Source: JAAFHI01 sp039793685
GTDB taxonomy: Bacteria > Acidobacteriota > Blastocatellia > Chloracidobacteriales > Chloracidobacteriaceae
NCBI GenBank assembly: GCA_039793685.1
Contig: JBDRAL010000027.1
Location: 74,659-138,658 of the forward strand
Length of the DNA: 64,000 nt
Direction of reading: 5' to 3'
The position numbers and the translations under genes are program-made. Of the stretch, positions 28,560 through 36,734 are shown piece by piece. Each line of letters begins with the position of its first letter. The stretch's first letter is position 1. The notes beneath the pieces were generated by a model. That model did no database searches and was not told the DNA's origin. It saw nothing but the letters and a program-made list of their open reading frames with translations.

Positions 28560-30695
28560 CTACCGGGCCGAGTCCCAATCGGGACCGCCTCCGACAAACT
28601 CGACCCCGGTCACATACCCGCGGTGGGCGCGGGCGACGGAACGGACGGTGGCGTCCACGCTCCATTTCCCGTTGACGGCCTTGACCGCGAGAAGCGCCGG
28701 GACCGCCATCGAACGCTGGAGCCGAAGACACGCGCCGGACGCACTGATGTCTTCCGTCACGGCTTCTTCTTCGAAGGATTCGCCCTTCACGTCCACGCCT
28801 GCAACCGTCACTTTGACCGCGAAGGGGCGGCGGGGTTCGCGACGAACACTTTCCCACTTGATCTGGGTCTGGGAAACGGTTTCCCCGGGGGTCAGGCCGG
28901 GCAAGGGCTTCGAGTCGGTGTAGACGGCGACCGCGGCCCCCGATTCCTTGAGGACGCCGATCTGGGTCTGACTTTCCTCGGGCGAGTCCCACATGACCTG
29001 ATAGACCTGAACGGCTTCGAGTTTTCCCTTTACTTTCAGATCGCCCATCGGAACGATGGCGAATTCTTTCTCCTCCGGCAGCCGGGCTTCCTCTTTTTCC
29101 AGAAGTGTCTGGATGGCGAGGTAGGTCTGTTCGCCGAGCAGAATCTGTCCGGGCTTGGCGTTGGATTCGAGCCGGGCGGCAAGGTTCACGTTGTCGCCGA
29201 TGACCGTGTAGTCGGTCCGGAGTTTCGAGCCGATGTAACCGGCGGTGACTTCGCCGGTATTGATGCCGATGCCGACGCTGATGGGTTCGATTCCCTGTTC
29301 CGCGAGTTCCGCGTTGACGCTCTTAACCACGCCCTGAAGCGCGATGGCTGCCTGAACGGCGTTGATCGGGTCCCGTTCGCTCGGCTTGGGTGCGCCAAAC
29401 AGGGCCATGATGCCGTCGCCGATAAACTTGTCGAGCGATCCCTGGTGGTTGAAGATCGCCTGCGCGGCGCGTTCAAAGTAGGTATTGAGCAGTTCGACGA
29501 TTTCCTGCGGCTGCTTGCGCTCCGAAAGCGTCGTGAAACCGCGAATGTCGGCAAACATGATCGTCACGACCTGATTGATCCCGCCGAGCTGGAGGCTGTC
29601 GGGATCGGCCATGATCTGATCGACGACGTGCTGCGGCAGAAACCGGCGGTAGGCCGCGCGGGCTTCGGCGTCGTGCAACAGTTTTTCGTGGGCGAGAATG
29701 TTTTCAAGCGTCAGCGCCACATTCGAAGCCACGACCGTCAGAAAGTTCAGGTCGTCATCGGAAAATCCGAAAACCTCGGTCCGGTCGACGTAAATCGCCC
29801 CGAGAACGGATTCTTCCTGACCAAGCATCGGCACGCACATCAGGGAACGGATGCTGCCCAGCCGGAAGGTCGCCTGATTTTTCAGGTTCACATCGCTCAT
29901 GGCATCCACGCACAGGATTGAAACCTGTTCGCGGACGGCTTTGCGGATGACGGTCCGGCTGACGGGAATCCCTGCGTAGGCCATTTTCGAGGCGTCATCG
30001 CGATACCGTCCCCACTCGATGGCCGGCAGGTCGTCTTCGTCCAGCTTTGCAAACATCACGCGGCCGGCGTTGGTGACCTTGAAAATCTGCTCGGCAACCG
30101 TGGAGTAGATTTTTTCCACGTCGTATTCGCGCGCGAGCAGTTTGTTCAAATCGTAGAAGAATCCGAGGATGCGGCTGCGCTTGTTGAGCGTTTCGAGTTC
30201 CGAGACGATGGCCGGGGGCAGGGCGTTGTTCCCATCGAGCCGGACGGCGGGCATTCCCGCACTGGAAAGCTTCGAAAGGTCATCGCCCGACCCGCGCAGG
30301 CTCAGGGGTTTGAGCAGGTCGGCGGCGTTCTGCAACATGACGGTACCGGTGATCGGTTTGTCGTCGTAATCGACCTGGACCTGCTTGGCGGGGAGCGAAA
30401 AGACGATGGAATAGGCCCCGATGCGGATTTCGTCGCCGTCGTGAAGTTCGTGGGCCCCGCTCCGGCCAAGGTCAACCCCGTTGAACAGCGTCCCGTTCCG
30501 GCTGTTGAGGTCGGTCACATAGTACTTGTCGTCCCGTTCGTCGATCTGGGCGTGCGACCGGGAAGCGCGTTCGTCGGAAATGACGATGCTGCTGGTGGTG
30601 GCCCGCCCGATGAGGATCGGGAAGGTTTGGCAATCAAAATTCATTTTCTCGCCATTCGGCGCGGTAACGACGAGCTTCGGGATAATTTCCGCCAT
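28560..30695 (-). CDS. FHA-GAF-class III adenylate cyclase-PilZ signalling protein
   Basis: 711 residues. FHA domain at about 1-100 (IGRATTSSIVISDERASRSH, NSRNGTLFNG) for phosphothreonine binding. GAF domain at about 165-335. Class III cyclase at about 365-560: metal Asp in MFADIRGFT and IGDGIMALFG, Lys in LDKFIGD, and YTVIGDNVNLAARLE, the pattern of bacterial adenylate cyclases. PilZ domain at about 610-705 with RREPRR (RxxxR) and EDISASG (D-x-S-x-x-G), the two c-di-GMP-binding motifs. It would make cAMP in the cytoplasm under control of phosphoproteins, a GAF ligand and c-di-GMP. The phosphodiesterase gene is 94 bp upstream on the same strand. Confidence 0.92.
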   Translation of the reverse strand: MAEIIPKLVVTAPNGEKMNFDCQTFPILIGRATTSSIVISDERASRSHAQIDERDDKYYVTDLNSRNGTLFNGVDLGRSGAHELHDGDEIRIGAYSIVFSLPAKQVQVDYDDKPITGTVMLQNAADLLKPLSLRGSGDDLSKLSSAGMPAVRLDGNNALPPAIVSELETLNKRSRILGFFYDLNKLLAREYDVEKIYSTVAEQIFKVTNAGRVMFAKLDEDDLPAIEWGRYRDDASKMAYAGIPVSRTVIRKAVREQVSILCVDAMSDVNLKNQATFRLGSIRSLMCVPMLGQEESVLGAIYVDRTEVFGFSDDDLNFLTVVASNVALTLENILAHEKLLHDAEARAAYRRFLPQHVVDQIMADPDSLQLGGINQVVTIMFADIRGFTTLSERKQPQEIVELLNTYFERAAQAIFNHQGSLDKFIGDGIMALFGAPKPSERDPINAVQAAIALQGVVKSVNAELAEQGIEPISVGIGINTGEVTAGYIGSKLRTDYTVIGDNVNLAARLESNAKPGQILLGEQTYLAIQTLLEKEEARLPEEKEFAIVPMGDLKVKGKLEAVQVYQVMWDSPEESQTQIGVLKESGAAVAVYTDSKPLPGLTPGETVSQTQIKWESVRREPRRPFAVKVTVAGVDVKGESFEEEAVTEDISASGACLRLQRSMAVPALLAVKAVNGKWSVDATVRSVARAHRGYVTGVEFVGGGPDWDSAR

Positions 30696-30789
30696 CGGTC
30701 GGGTCTCGCTGGTCCAAAAACTGAGAACTGTATCCTACGACCGGCGCCCTTCGGGGTTCGGTCGAAAATGTGACGAGCCGTTACCCCGG

Positions 30790-31548
30790 TTACCAGACGT
30801 ATTCAACGTCGAGTTCGGCGACTTCGACATTGGGGAGGCCCAGTTCGAGGACTTCCCGCGTCACGATTTCCCGGCACACGGGCTTCAGATTGACGGCCAG
30901 AATCCGCGTGGGACGGTGAAGTTTCTTCAGCTCATCGACGAGGAGTTTCGGCGTCAGATGCTTCGAGGCGTGGGCGACGCCTTCGAGGGCATTGTCGAAA
31001 GCCACATCCACAAAAACCGCGTCGAGCCGTTCAAGCCGGTTCAGATGATCCCAGAATTCGTCGGTTACGCCGGTGTCGGACGTGAAGGCGACACAGGAAT
31101 GGTCGTCGCGCAGCACGATGCCGGAGGTTTCGACGGTATGGGTCACGGGCACGGCGGTGCATTCCAGTCCGATGATTTCGAACGGCCGGTTGAATTCGAA
31201 GGGCACGAATTCGAGCAGGCTGCCGTGGGCGTTCTTGATCATGGTGAAATTCGGCCAGATGACGTTGTTGAAGATGTGCGCCATCAAGCGGTCCACGTCA
31301 GCGGCAGTGGCGTGGATGCGGACCGGTTTCCGGATCTCGGTGAACATTTCCGAGAAAATGAAGGGAAGGGAAGCAATGTGGTCGAGGTGAACGTGGGTGA
31401 GCAGGATGTCGTTGACCGCGAGCAGTTCCTCGCCCGTCAGGTGAAACGCGAGGGCGCCGGCGTCAACCGCCATCCGGTCGTTGACCACGAATGAGATCAG
31501 CAGTTGGCTGCGTGGATCGGTAATGCTCGGGAGAACTTTGACTTTCAT
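30790..31548 (-). CDS. Class II 3',5'-cyclic-nucleotide phosphodiesterase (MBL fold)
   Basis: 252 residues from ATG 31548. It is an MBL-fold protein with the class II PDE motif LTHVHLDHIASLPF (HxHxDH near residue 55), then HATAADVDRLMAHIFNNVIW, VPVTHTVETSGI, FTSDTG and FVDVAFDN, as in yeast PDE1 and CpdP. It should hydrolyse cAMP or cGMP. It lies just upstream of the adenylate cyclase gene on the same strand, so synthesis and breakdown of one second messenger are encoded together. The open frame extends to 31692 by translating an iteron at 31634-31653; I reject that extension. That iteron sits 86 bp before the start codon. Confidence 0.85.
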   Translation of the reverse strand: MKVKVLPSITDPRSQLLISFVVNDRMAVDAGALAFHLTGEELLAVNDILLTHVHLDHIASLPFIFSEMFTEIRKPVRIHATAADVDRLMAHIFNNVIWPNFTMIKNAHGSLLEFVPFEFNRPFEIIGLECTAVPVTHTVETSGIVLRDDHSCVAFTSDTGVTDEFWDHLNRLERLDAVFVDVAFDNALEGVAHASKHLTPKLLVDELKKLHRPTRILAVNLKPVCREIVTREVLELGLPNVEVAELDVEYVW

Positions 31549-31633
31549 GTACGGGCGCGCCTCGGGATGAACCGTTCGCGGGAAGCAGACGAGATGCCTC
31601 GAAAGCCTCGTCGCGGGAGGTTCGGAGAAAGAA

Positions 31634-32141
31634 TATTGACCTTTGACATAAAACCGGGACGTGTCGGCGATTGCTGTAGGGCGTAGTTCCACACGTTAGC
31701 CGGGTTTCGACGCAACCGCAAGAATTCACTTTAACTTTGGAAAAACCCGCGTGAAATAATGCCGATTCGACTATTGACCCTTGGCGTAAGGATATTGACC
31801 CTTGGCGTAAGGATATTGACCTTTGACGTAAAAAGTATTGACCTTTGACGTAAAAAAGCCATCAAACCACCACAAATGGAACCCCCCGGACCACAATATG
31901 TCGTGGCGGAAGGGGGGTTTGCCCCCCTCAGGCTCCACCAAATTCCACCCCTCCGGCATGTGATCGGTTCCGATATTGACCTTTGACGTAAGTTATTGAC
32001 CTTTGACGTAAAAAGTATTGACCTTTGACGTAAAAAGTATTGACCTTTGACGTAAAAGTATTGACCTTTGACATAAAGAATATTGACCTTTGACATAAAA
32101 GTATTGACCTTTGACGTAAGCACTATTGACACATGACATAA
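31634..32141. other. Iteron-type replication origin (oriV-like)
   Basis: Thirteen direct repeats of TATTGACCTTTGACGTAA or close variants. Starts: 31634; 31772, 31793, 31814, 31836; 31974, 31994, 32016, 32038, 32059, 32081, 32102, 32124. Spacing inside clusters is 20-22 bp, two helical turns, so an initiator would bind along one face. The copies at 31772 and 31793 read TTGGCG in place of TTGACG; those at 31634, 32081 and 32124 have ACATAA. The last copy (32124) is the most diverged. The array lies directly upstream of repA and is followed by an AT-rich stretch (32141-32215) suited to unwinding. It fills the 720-bp gap between the phosphodiesterase gene and repA. Confidence 0.9.
31880..31927. 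other. GC-rich hairpins between the two iteron clusters
   Basis: AACCCCCC (31880-31887) pairs with GGGGGGTT (31912-31919), with an inner CCAC/GTGG match. The same GGGGGG (31912-31917) can instead pair with CCCCCC (31922-31927) over a 4-nt loop. The mutually exclusive hairpins sit in the 117-bp iteron-free spacer of the origin and could be a structural element such as a priming or single-strand initiation site. That role is inferred. Confidence 0.6.
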
Positions 32142-32174
32142 AAAACTGCCCGTAAGTTATTTGAAACAAAGGGC

Positions 32175-32204
32175 TTGTTGGCCTCTATAACTATATGATA
32201 TAAC
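32175..32204 (+). promoter_or_regulatory. Possible repA promoter in the AT-rich segment
   Basis: TTGTTG at 32175-32180 and TATAAC at 32199-32204 with an 18-bp spacer. It lies between the last iteron and repA, the position where an initiator could repress its own gene. The match to consensus is weak. Confidence 0.3.
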
Positions 32205-32268
32205 TATTATGATGATGATGGTTCCATCATTATCGTGCCATTCAATCCGAACCAGCGGGACAAGTCGA

Positions 32269-33879
32269 ATGCCGGGGAAACGAGTCAGCCGGAAGAAGAA
32301 CGAGCCAGGGAGAGGCGACGCGGAGCGGAATGCCGCTGCGTCCGCCGACCATCCTGAACAGAGCAGTCCCGCCGATGGGGCCGAAAAGCCCGAGGTGGTC
32401 CGCATCGCGCAGGACGAATTCAATCTTGCCGTGTTTCCGATTGCCGTTCTTGATAAGCGCGCCCAGAAAAGCAAGAACTACCTGACCTTCGTGGAGAACA
32501 TCACGTCGAACGGTCGCGACATCCAGCGGACGTGGACGGTGATGCCGCACCCGATCGAAGGGCTGCCAAGTACAACGGATGAAGATGTTTACGTTGCCTT
32601 GATGGAGCTTTCGCATGAACAGGGCGGCCAGAAAAAGGTCTTTTTCAGCCGCTACGATCTCATCCGGCGGCTCGGCTGGCCGATGAACGCCAAGCACTAC
32701 GAGCGGCTCGAAAGTTCCCTGCGCAAGCTGGCGGCGGTCCGCATCGAGGCGAAGAACGCCTATGTCGACCGGCATTCCGGGCGGCTGGTGGACGTCGGGA
32801 TGAGCATCATCCAGGAATTCAAGATTTTCGACGAAACCTCCGGGAAACGCTCGGGCGCAAAAAGCTATGTGATGTGGAGCGACCGGGTTGCACAGAGCCT
32901 GAACGAAAAGCTGTTCAAGAAACTCGACGCGGATTTTTACTTCAATCTCAATTCCCCCATCGCGAAACGGCTGTTCCGTTACCTCGACAAGAAGTTCGGC
33001 GGGGGGGATTACTTCGTGATCAACGTCCGGAAGCTGGCGTTCGAGCACATCGGGATGTCGCGCGAGCTGCAATACGTCTCGCAAATCATGCAGCGCATCG
33101 AGCCGGCGCTGTCGGAACTGACCGCCAAGCAGTTCCTGAGCGAGTGGACGCTCACCGAGGAAACGATTCATTTCCGTAAGAACACGAAGTTCGGGCTGCG
33201 AATTCAGCAGATGTCGCTGCCGATTTACGACGTGATGGACGCGATGTGCGACGACGATCTCTCGCCCGAGGAGCGGGCGTTGCGCGACGCGGGGTTGCAC
33301 CTCGAAGGCCAGCTCGTGGCGCGGGGGATGATCGGTTCGGTCGCCAAGAAGCTCGTGGACACCTACGGTTTGCAGGGCAAGCTCGACGCCATCGAGCAGG
33401 CGATTTCGACCTTCGACCGGCAGTACCGCAACCGCGCGCTCGGCAATCCGGGCGGGCTGCTCTACACCCTGATCGTCAACGGTCGGCCCGACAAGACGGC
33501 GAAGGGGCGCACGAAACCCGCTCCCGGAGCCAATGAGAGCCCCGTGGAGCCATCGGGACCCCCCGAGCCGACCTTGTTCCCGGTTTTGGGTCAGGAACGG
33601 CTCCAGGAGCTTGAACTCGGGTACCTCGACTACCTCGAACGGACCGGCGAGGCGATTCTCCAGCGGATGAAGAAATCCGAACTCAAGGACCTTATCGCCC
33701 AGGAACGGGAAAACCTGTTCGCCTCCGACAAGCGGAAAATTTATGAGCGGTGGGAGGACGAGGTTCTCGAAGACCACCTCCGCAGTCTCATTGGCCGAAA
33801 TCTGGCCGCGCAGGAAGTCGAATCCTTTTCCGAATGGTGTCTGGCGCAGGGCATGACGGCCGAATCGCTGGCTGAATGA
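32269..33879 (+). CDS. repA: Replication initiator protein A (plasmid RepA/RPA family)
   Basis: 536 residues from ATG 32269; an alternative ATG run lies at 32209. After a charged N-terminal tail come two winged-helix-like regions: NYLTFVENITSNGRDIQRTW, FFSRYDLIRRLGWPMNAKHY, LESSLRKLAAVRIEAKNAYV, and later LNSPIAKRLFRYLDKKFGGG with VNVRKLAFEHIGMS. This is the layout of replication initiator A proteins (PF10134) that bind iterons. The last 150 residues are helical and charged. It is followed by a very strong terminator. Gene and iteron array together form a self-contained replicon inside a chromosome-like gene context. Confidence 0.88.
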   Translation: MPGKRVSRKKNEPGRGDAERNAAASADHPEQSSPADGAEKPEVVRIAQDEFNLAVFPIAVLDKRAQKSKNYLTFVENITSNGRDIQRTWTVMPHPIEGLPSTTDEDVYVALMELSHEQGGQKKVFFSRYDLIRRLGWPMNAKHYERLESSLRKLAAVRIEAKNAYVDRHSGRLVDVGMSIIQEFKIFDETSGKRSGAKSYVMWSDRVAQSLNEKLFKKLDADFYFNLNSPIAKRLFRYLDKKFGGGDYFVINVRKLAFEHIGMSRELQYVSQIMQRIEPALSELTAKQFLSEWTLTEETIHFRKNTKFGLRIQQMSLPIYDVMDAMCDDDLSPEERALRDAGLHLEGQLVARGMIGSVAKKLVDTYGLQGKLDAIEQAISTFDRQYRNRALGNPGGLLYTLIVNGRPDKTAKGRTKPAPGANESPVEPSGPPEPTLFPVLGQERLQELELGYLDYLERTGEAILQRMKKSELKDLIAQERENLFASDKRKIYERWEDEVLEDHLRSLIGRNLAAQEVESFSEWCLAQGMTAESLAE

Positions 33880-33893
33880 TTCGTTTCAAAACC

Positions 33894-33940
33894 AAAAAAG
33901 AACCGGCGGTGCAATGAAGTTGCACCGCCGGTTCTTTTTT
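33894..33940. terminator. Bidirectional intrinsic terminator
   Basis: A perfect 21-bp stem (33894-33914 with 33920-33940), 5-nt loop TGAAG. A6 on one side and T6 on the other serve both repA (+) and the small gene at 33958-34065 (-). Confidence 0.95.
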
Positions 33941-33957
33941 GAGCGAGTTTCGGAATC

Positions 33958-34065
33958 TCAGTTAGCCGCGTTGTCGCGGGTCCAGACCGTGAAGAACTTG
34001 ATGACTCCCCACAGACCCGCGTATCCGCCCATGACGAACAGGCACGCAATCAAAATCGCCGTCAT
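33958..34065 (-). CDS. 35-residue single-helix membrane protein
   Basis: MTAILIACLFVMGGYAGLWG, ending WTRDNAAN. A perfect GGAGG sits 5 nt before the ATG and a strong terminator follows the stop, so I regard it as a real gene. One N-terminal transmembrane helix and a short polar tail. It lies between repA and bchU, divergent from bchU. Not recognised; similar in size to the 34-residue protein at 23223. Confidence 0.7.
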   Translation of the reverse strand: MTAILIACLFVMGGYAGLWGVIKFFTVWTRDNAAN

Positions 34066-34171
34066 ATCCACCTCCGCGCTGGCGCGCTCTTGAACTTTTC
34101 AGGGACGTCGTCGGCTTCGAGCCTACAAAAGCACTGTAGCGCATGCCGGTGTCTTTTTGTACGTTGCCTTC

Positions 34172-34193
34172 AGGGGCGTGTTTCCGCGCCCCT
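34172..34193 (+). promoter_or_regulatory. Leader hairpin upstream of bchU
   Basis: AGGGGCG (34172-34178) pairs with CGCCCCT (34187-34193) and is followed by CTTTTCC, 53 bp before the bchU start. The stem is short and the T-tract is broken, so it may be a weak terminator or attenuator, or chance. Confidence 0.3.
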
Positions 34194-34246
34194 CTTTTCC
34201 GTCGCGATTTTCCGTATCCACATCCTTTTTCCCGCGAGGTCGCCCC

Positions 34247-35317
34247 ATGCCGCACGCTACCGCCGAACATCTCGATTCTTCGCTTTCGAACGTCCTCAAC
34301 GACTCGTTGTATGAACAATATCAACAAGCCTGCGACATGACGTTCCGCAACACAGTGGACATTTTCGTCCTCAAGGCCGCTTTCGAACTCGGCCTGTTCC
34401 GTCATCTCGCCGCCGGGCCGCTGCCGATCGCGGAACTGGCCGAGCTGACCGGCAGCCGTCCCAACCGGCTGGTGAAATTCACCGACATGATGGTTGAAAT
34501 GGGGCTGCTTGAAAAAGCGCCGGAAGGTGCGCTGGCGCTGACCGCGTTCAGTCGCCAGTTCTTCCTGCCGCCGAACGAATCCAACGAAAACCTGACGATG
34601 GAGCCGTTCGTCCGCTACGCGCTGACCGTGATGGAGCGCTACCACCTGCATCTGGCCTCGGTCATTCGCGGCGAGATGGACTTCACCGCCCTCACGCCGT
34701 GGCCGCCGAAGACCCGCGAAGACAGCGAGTTTTACGAGGAAATCCACCGCAGCAACAATTACTTCATCCGCGAAATCATCCGCGACGAGGCGGATTTCTC
34801 GGGCGTCACGCATCTGGTGGACGTCGGCGGCGGCAACGGCGACATTTCGATTGCCATCGCCAAGAAGTTTCCCGACCTCAAGGTCACGCTCATCAACCTG
34901 CCGTCGGCGCTGGAGATCGTCCGCGACAACGTGGCGAAAAACGGCCTTTCCGATCGCATCGAAGCCGTTTCGGTCGATATGTACCGCGAGCCGTACCCCG
35001 AATGCGACGGTATCCTGTTCGCGCGCATTCTTTATCCGTTCAACGCGCAGGTCTGCGGCATGCTGCTCGGCAAGGCGTTCGCGGCGCTCAAGCCCGGCGG
35101 CAAGGTGGTCATCGCCGACATGCTGCTTCGCGAGGAACGCGGAATTACCAATTACGACTATCTGGCGCACTTCCTGACCAGTGTCGGCGTCGATCCGGCG
35201 ATGATGACGTTCAAAAATCAGGACGAATACGTCACCGTCCTCGAACAGCTCGGCTTCCGCGACGTTCGCAAGGTCGAACGCCACGGCCAGGCGTTGTATC
35301 AGGCGGTGAAACCGTAG
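34247..35317 (+). CDS. bchU: BchU-like bacteriochlorophyllide C-20 methyltransferase
   Basis: 356 residues from ATG 34247 with GAGG 7 nt upstream. SAM-dependent O-methyltransferase-2 fold: an N-terminal helical dimerisation region, FYEEIHRSNNYF (about 162-173), SAM loop VDVGGGNGD (191-199), then ILFARILYPFN and NYDYLAHF. Chlorobium BchU has a nearly matching series of segments. The residues proposed for its catalysis, Tyr246 and His290, appear to correspond to Tyr263 and His308. BchU methylates C-20 of bacteriochlorophyllide d to give the c-type pigment of chlorosomes. No other bch gene is near. A related methyltransferase of another pathway is the main alternative. Confidence 0.75.
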   Translation: MPHATAEHLDSSLSNVLNDSLYEQYQQACDMTFRNTVDIFVLKAAFELGLFRHLAAGPLPIAELAELTGSRPNRLVKFTDMMVEMGLLEKAPEGALALTAFSRQFFLPPNESNENLTMEPFVRYALTVMERYHLHLASVIRGEMDFTALTPWPPKTREDSEFYEEIHRSNNYFIREIIRDEADFSGVTHLVDVGGGNGDISIAIAKKFPDLKVTLINLPSALEIVRDNVAKNGLSDRIEAVSVDMYREPYPECDGILFARILYPFNAQVCGMLLGKAFAALKPGGKVVIADMLLREERGITNYDYLAHFLTSVGVDPAMMTFKNQDEYVTVLEQLGFRDVRKVERHGQALYQAVKP

Positions 35318-35322
35318 GGGGA

Positions 35323-35480
35323 AAAGGGATCAGGGGTCGGGGAACAGGGATCAGGGCGGGTGTTGGGTTTTAGGTGTTCAGTTCTGGAGAACTGCCAAAG
35401 ATTTTTATCCCGAATTGAAGTCGAAAACCCCAAGACCCAGCCCCTAAAACCCAATCTGATCCCCGACCCCTGATCCCTTT
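35323..35480. repeat. 158-bp composite inverted repeat
   Basis: A perfect 20-bp outer arm pair (35323-35342 with 35461-35480) encloses a perfect 12-bp inner pair (35363-35374 with 35443-35454). It fills the gap between the convergent bchU and histidine kinase genes and would fold into a long hairpin. No coding content. It resembles a non-autonomous dispersed element and may also terminate both transcripts. Confidence 0.8.
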
Positions 35481-35482
35481 CT

Positions 35483-36631
35483 TCAAAGAATTGGCAGCGT
35501 CATCATGAACGCCGTTCCGACGCCTTCCGCGCTCTGGGCCGTGATGTTTCCGCCGTGGGCGGCGATGATCCGCTGGACGATGGCGAGGCCGAGACCCGTC
35601 CCGAGCTGGCGGGTCTTTTGTTTTGCCTGATAGTAGGGATTGAAGATGTAGGGCAGGTCGCGCGCGGGGATGCCCGCGCCGGTGTCCTCGACGCGAATCA
35701 CGGCGAAGCGTTTTCCGGCTTCGAGGCCGGTCCCGGTCGTTTCCGAAACCGTGACGGTGATGGTGCCGCCCGCCGGAGTGAATTTGAGCGCGTTCGATAA
35801 AAGATTGCCCAGCGCTCGCACCATCCGTTTTCGGTCGAGAAAAAGCTTGCTCTGCGTCGGCGCGGCTTCAAAAACGACGGTCAGGCCCTTCTGCTGCGCC
35901 GCGAGCCGGATCTGTTCGACCGCCTCGGCGACAACCGGATTGGCTGGCAGCGCAAAAAACTCCATCGTATCGCGCCCGCCCTCCGATTTGGCGAAATCGA
36001 GAATCTCGTTCACCAGCGACATGATGTGATCGACCGTGCGGTAGCTGTGTCCGAAGATGCCGCGCAGGTCGTCATCGAGGAGTTTCGCTTCCTCGGCGCG
36101 CATTTCGGTGAGTTCGAGGGCGGCCAGCACGGTACTCAGCGGCGAACGGATGTCATGCACCAGCACCGCCGTGAACTCCTCGCGTTGCCGGGCCAGTTCT
36201 TCAAGTTTTCCGACCGTTTCCTGAAGCTGCGTGGCTTTCTGGTCGAGTTGAAGCTTGAGGTCGTGAATCCGCATCGCGCTACGGACGTGCGCGAGCAGTT
36301 CCTTCGATTCGCATGGCTTGACGAGATAGTCGTCGGCCCCGGCGTCGAGTCCCTGAATCTTGTCGTCGAGTTCGCCCCGGGCCGAGAGCATGATGATTTG
36401 GCTGCTGGACAGGCGGGCGTCACCCCGGATGCGTCCGCAGACCTCGGGGCCGTCCATGGTGGGCATCATCCAGTCGAGCAGAATCACGCCGGGACATTTT
36501 TCGCAGGCAAGGCTGATGCCCGCCGGACCGTCGTCGGCCTGAAGGACTTCAAATCCAGCTTTGGTGAGAATTCGCGTGGAAATGAGCCGAAACGTGGCGT
36601 CGTCGTCGATAATGAGAACGGGTGAGGGCAT
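35483..36631 (-). CDS. Response regulator-histidine kinase hybrid
   Basis: 382 residues from ATG 36631. An N-terminal receiver domain (about 1-120: LIIDDDATF, phospho-Asp in VILLDWMMPTMDG, Lys in DYLVKP) leads through a coiled linker to HisKA with phospho-His in LVHDIRSPLSTV (about 163). The HATPase follows (N box NLLSNALKFTP, G1 VEDTGAGIP, G2 GTGLGLAIV). With no transmembrane segment it is cytoplasmic and is probably driven by phosphate from another kinase. The receiver-first order is typical of relay kinases. No partner regulator is adjacent. Confidence 0.92.
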   Translation of the reverse strand: MPSPVLIIDDDATFRLISTRILTKAGFEVLQADDGPAGISLACEKCPGVILLDWMMPTMDGPEVCGRIRGDARLSSSQIIMLSARGELDDKIQGLDAGADDYLVKPCESKELLAHVRSAMRIHDLKLQLDQKATQLQETVGKLEELARQREEFTAVLVHDIRSPLSTVLAALELTEMRAEEAKLLDDDLRGIFGHSYRTVDHIMSLVNEILDFAKSEGGRDTMEFFALPANPVVAEAVEQIRLAAQQKGLTVVFEAAPTQSKLFLDRKRMVRALGNLLSNALKFTPAGGTITVTVSETTGTGLEAGKRFAVIRVEDTGAGIPARDLPYIFNPYYQAKQKTRQLGTGLGLAIVQRIIAAHGGNITAQSAEGVGTAFMMTLPIL

Positions 36632-36734
36632 GCGCGCTTTCAACCGGAGTGTTTTGACGGCTGCGAAAACGTGAAGCTACGACGAAAACCGTTCCTTCTT
36701 CAATCGGGAAATGGCGATTTGCGCCGGAGGGCCG

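Noticed and set aside
31731..32132. Minus-strand open frame with repeated VKGQY and SKVN segments
   Set aside because: It is the translation of the iteron array; the repeat is explained by the 20-22 bp DNA period.
31772..32141. CRISPR-like regular repeats
   Set aside because: Gaps between repeats are only 2-4 bp with no spacer-sized unique sequence, and repA follows. They are iterons.
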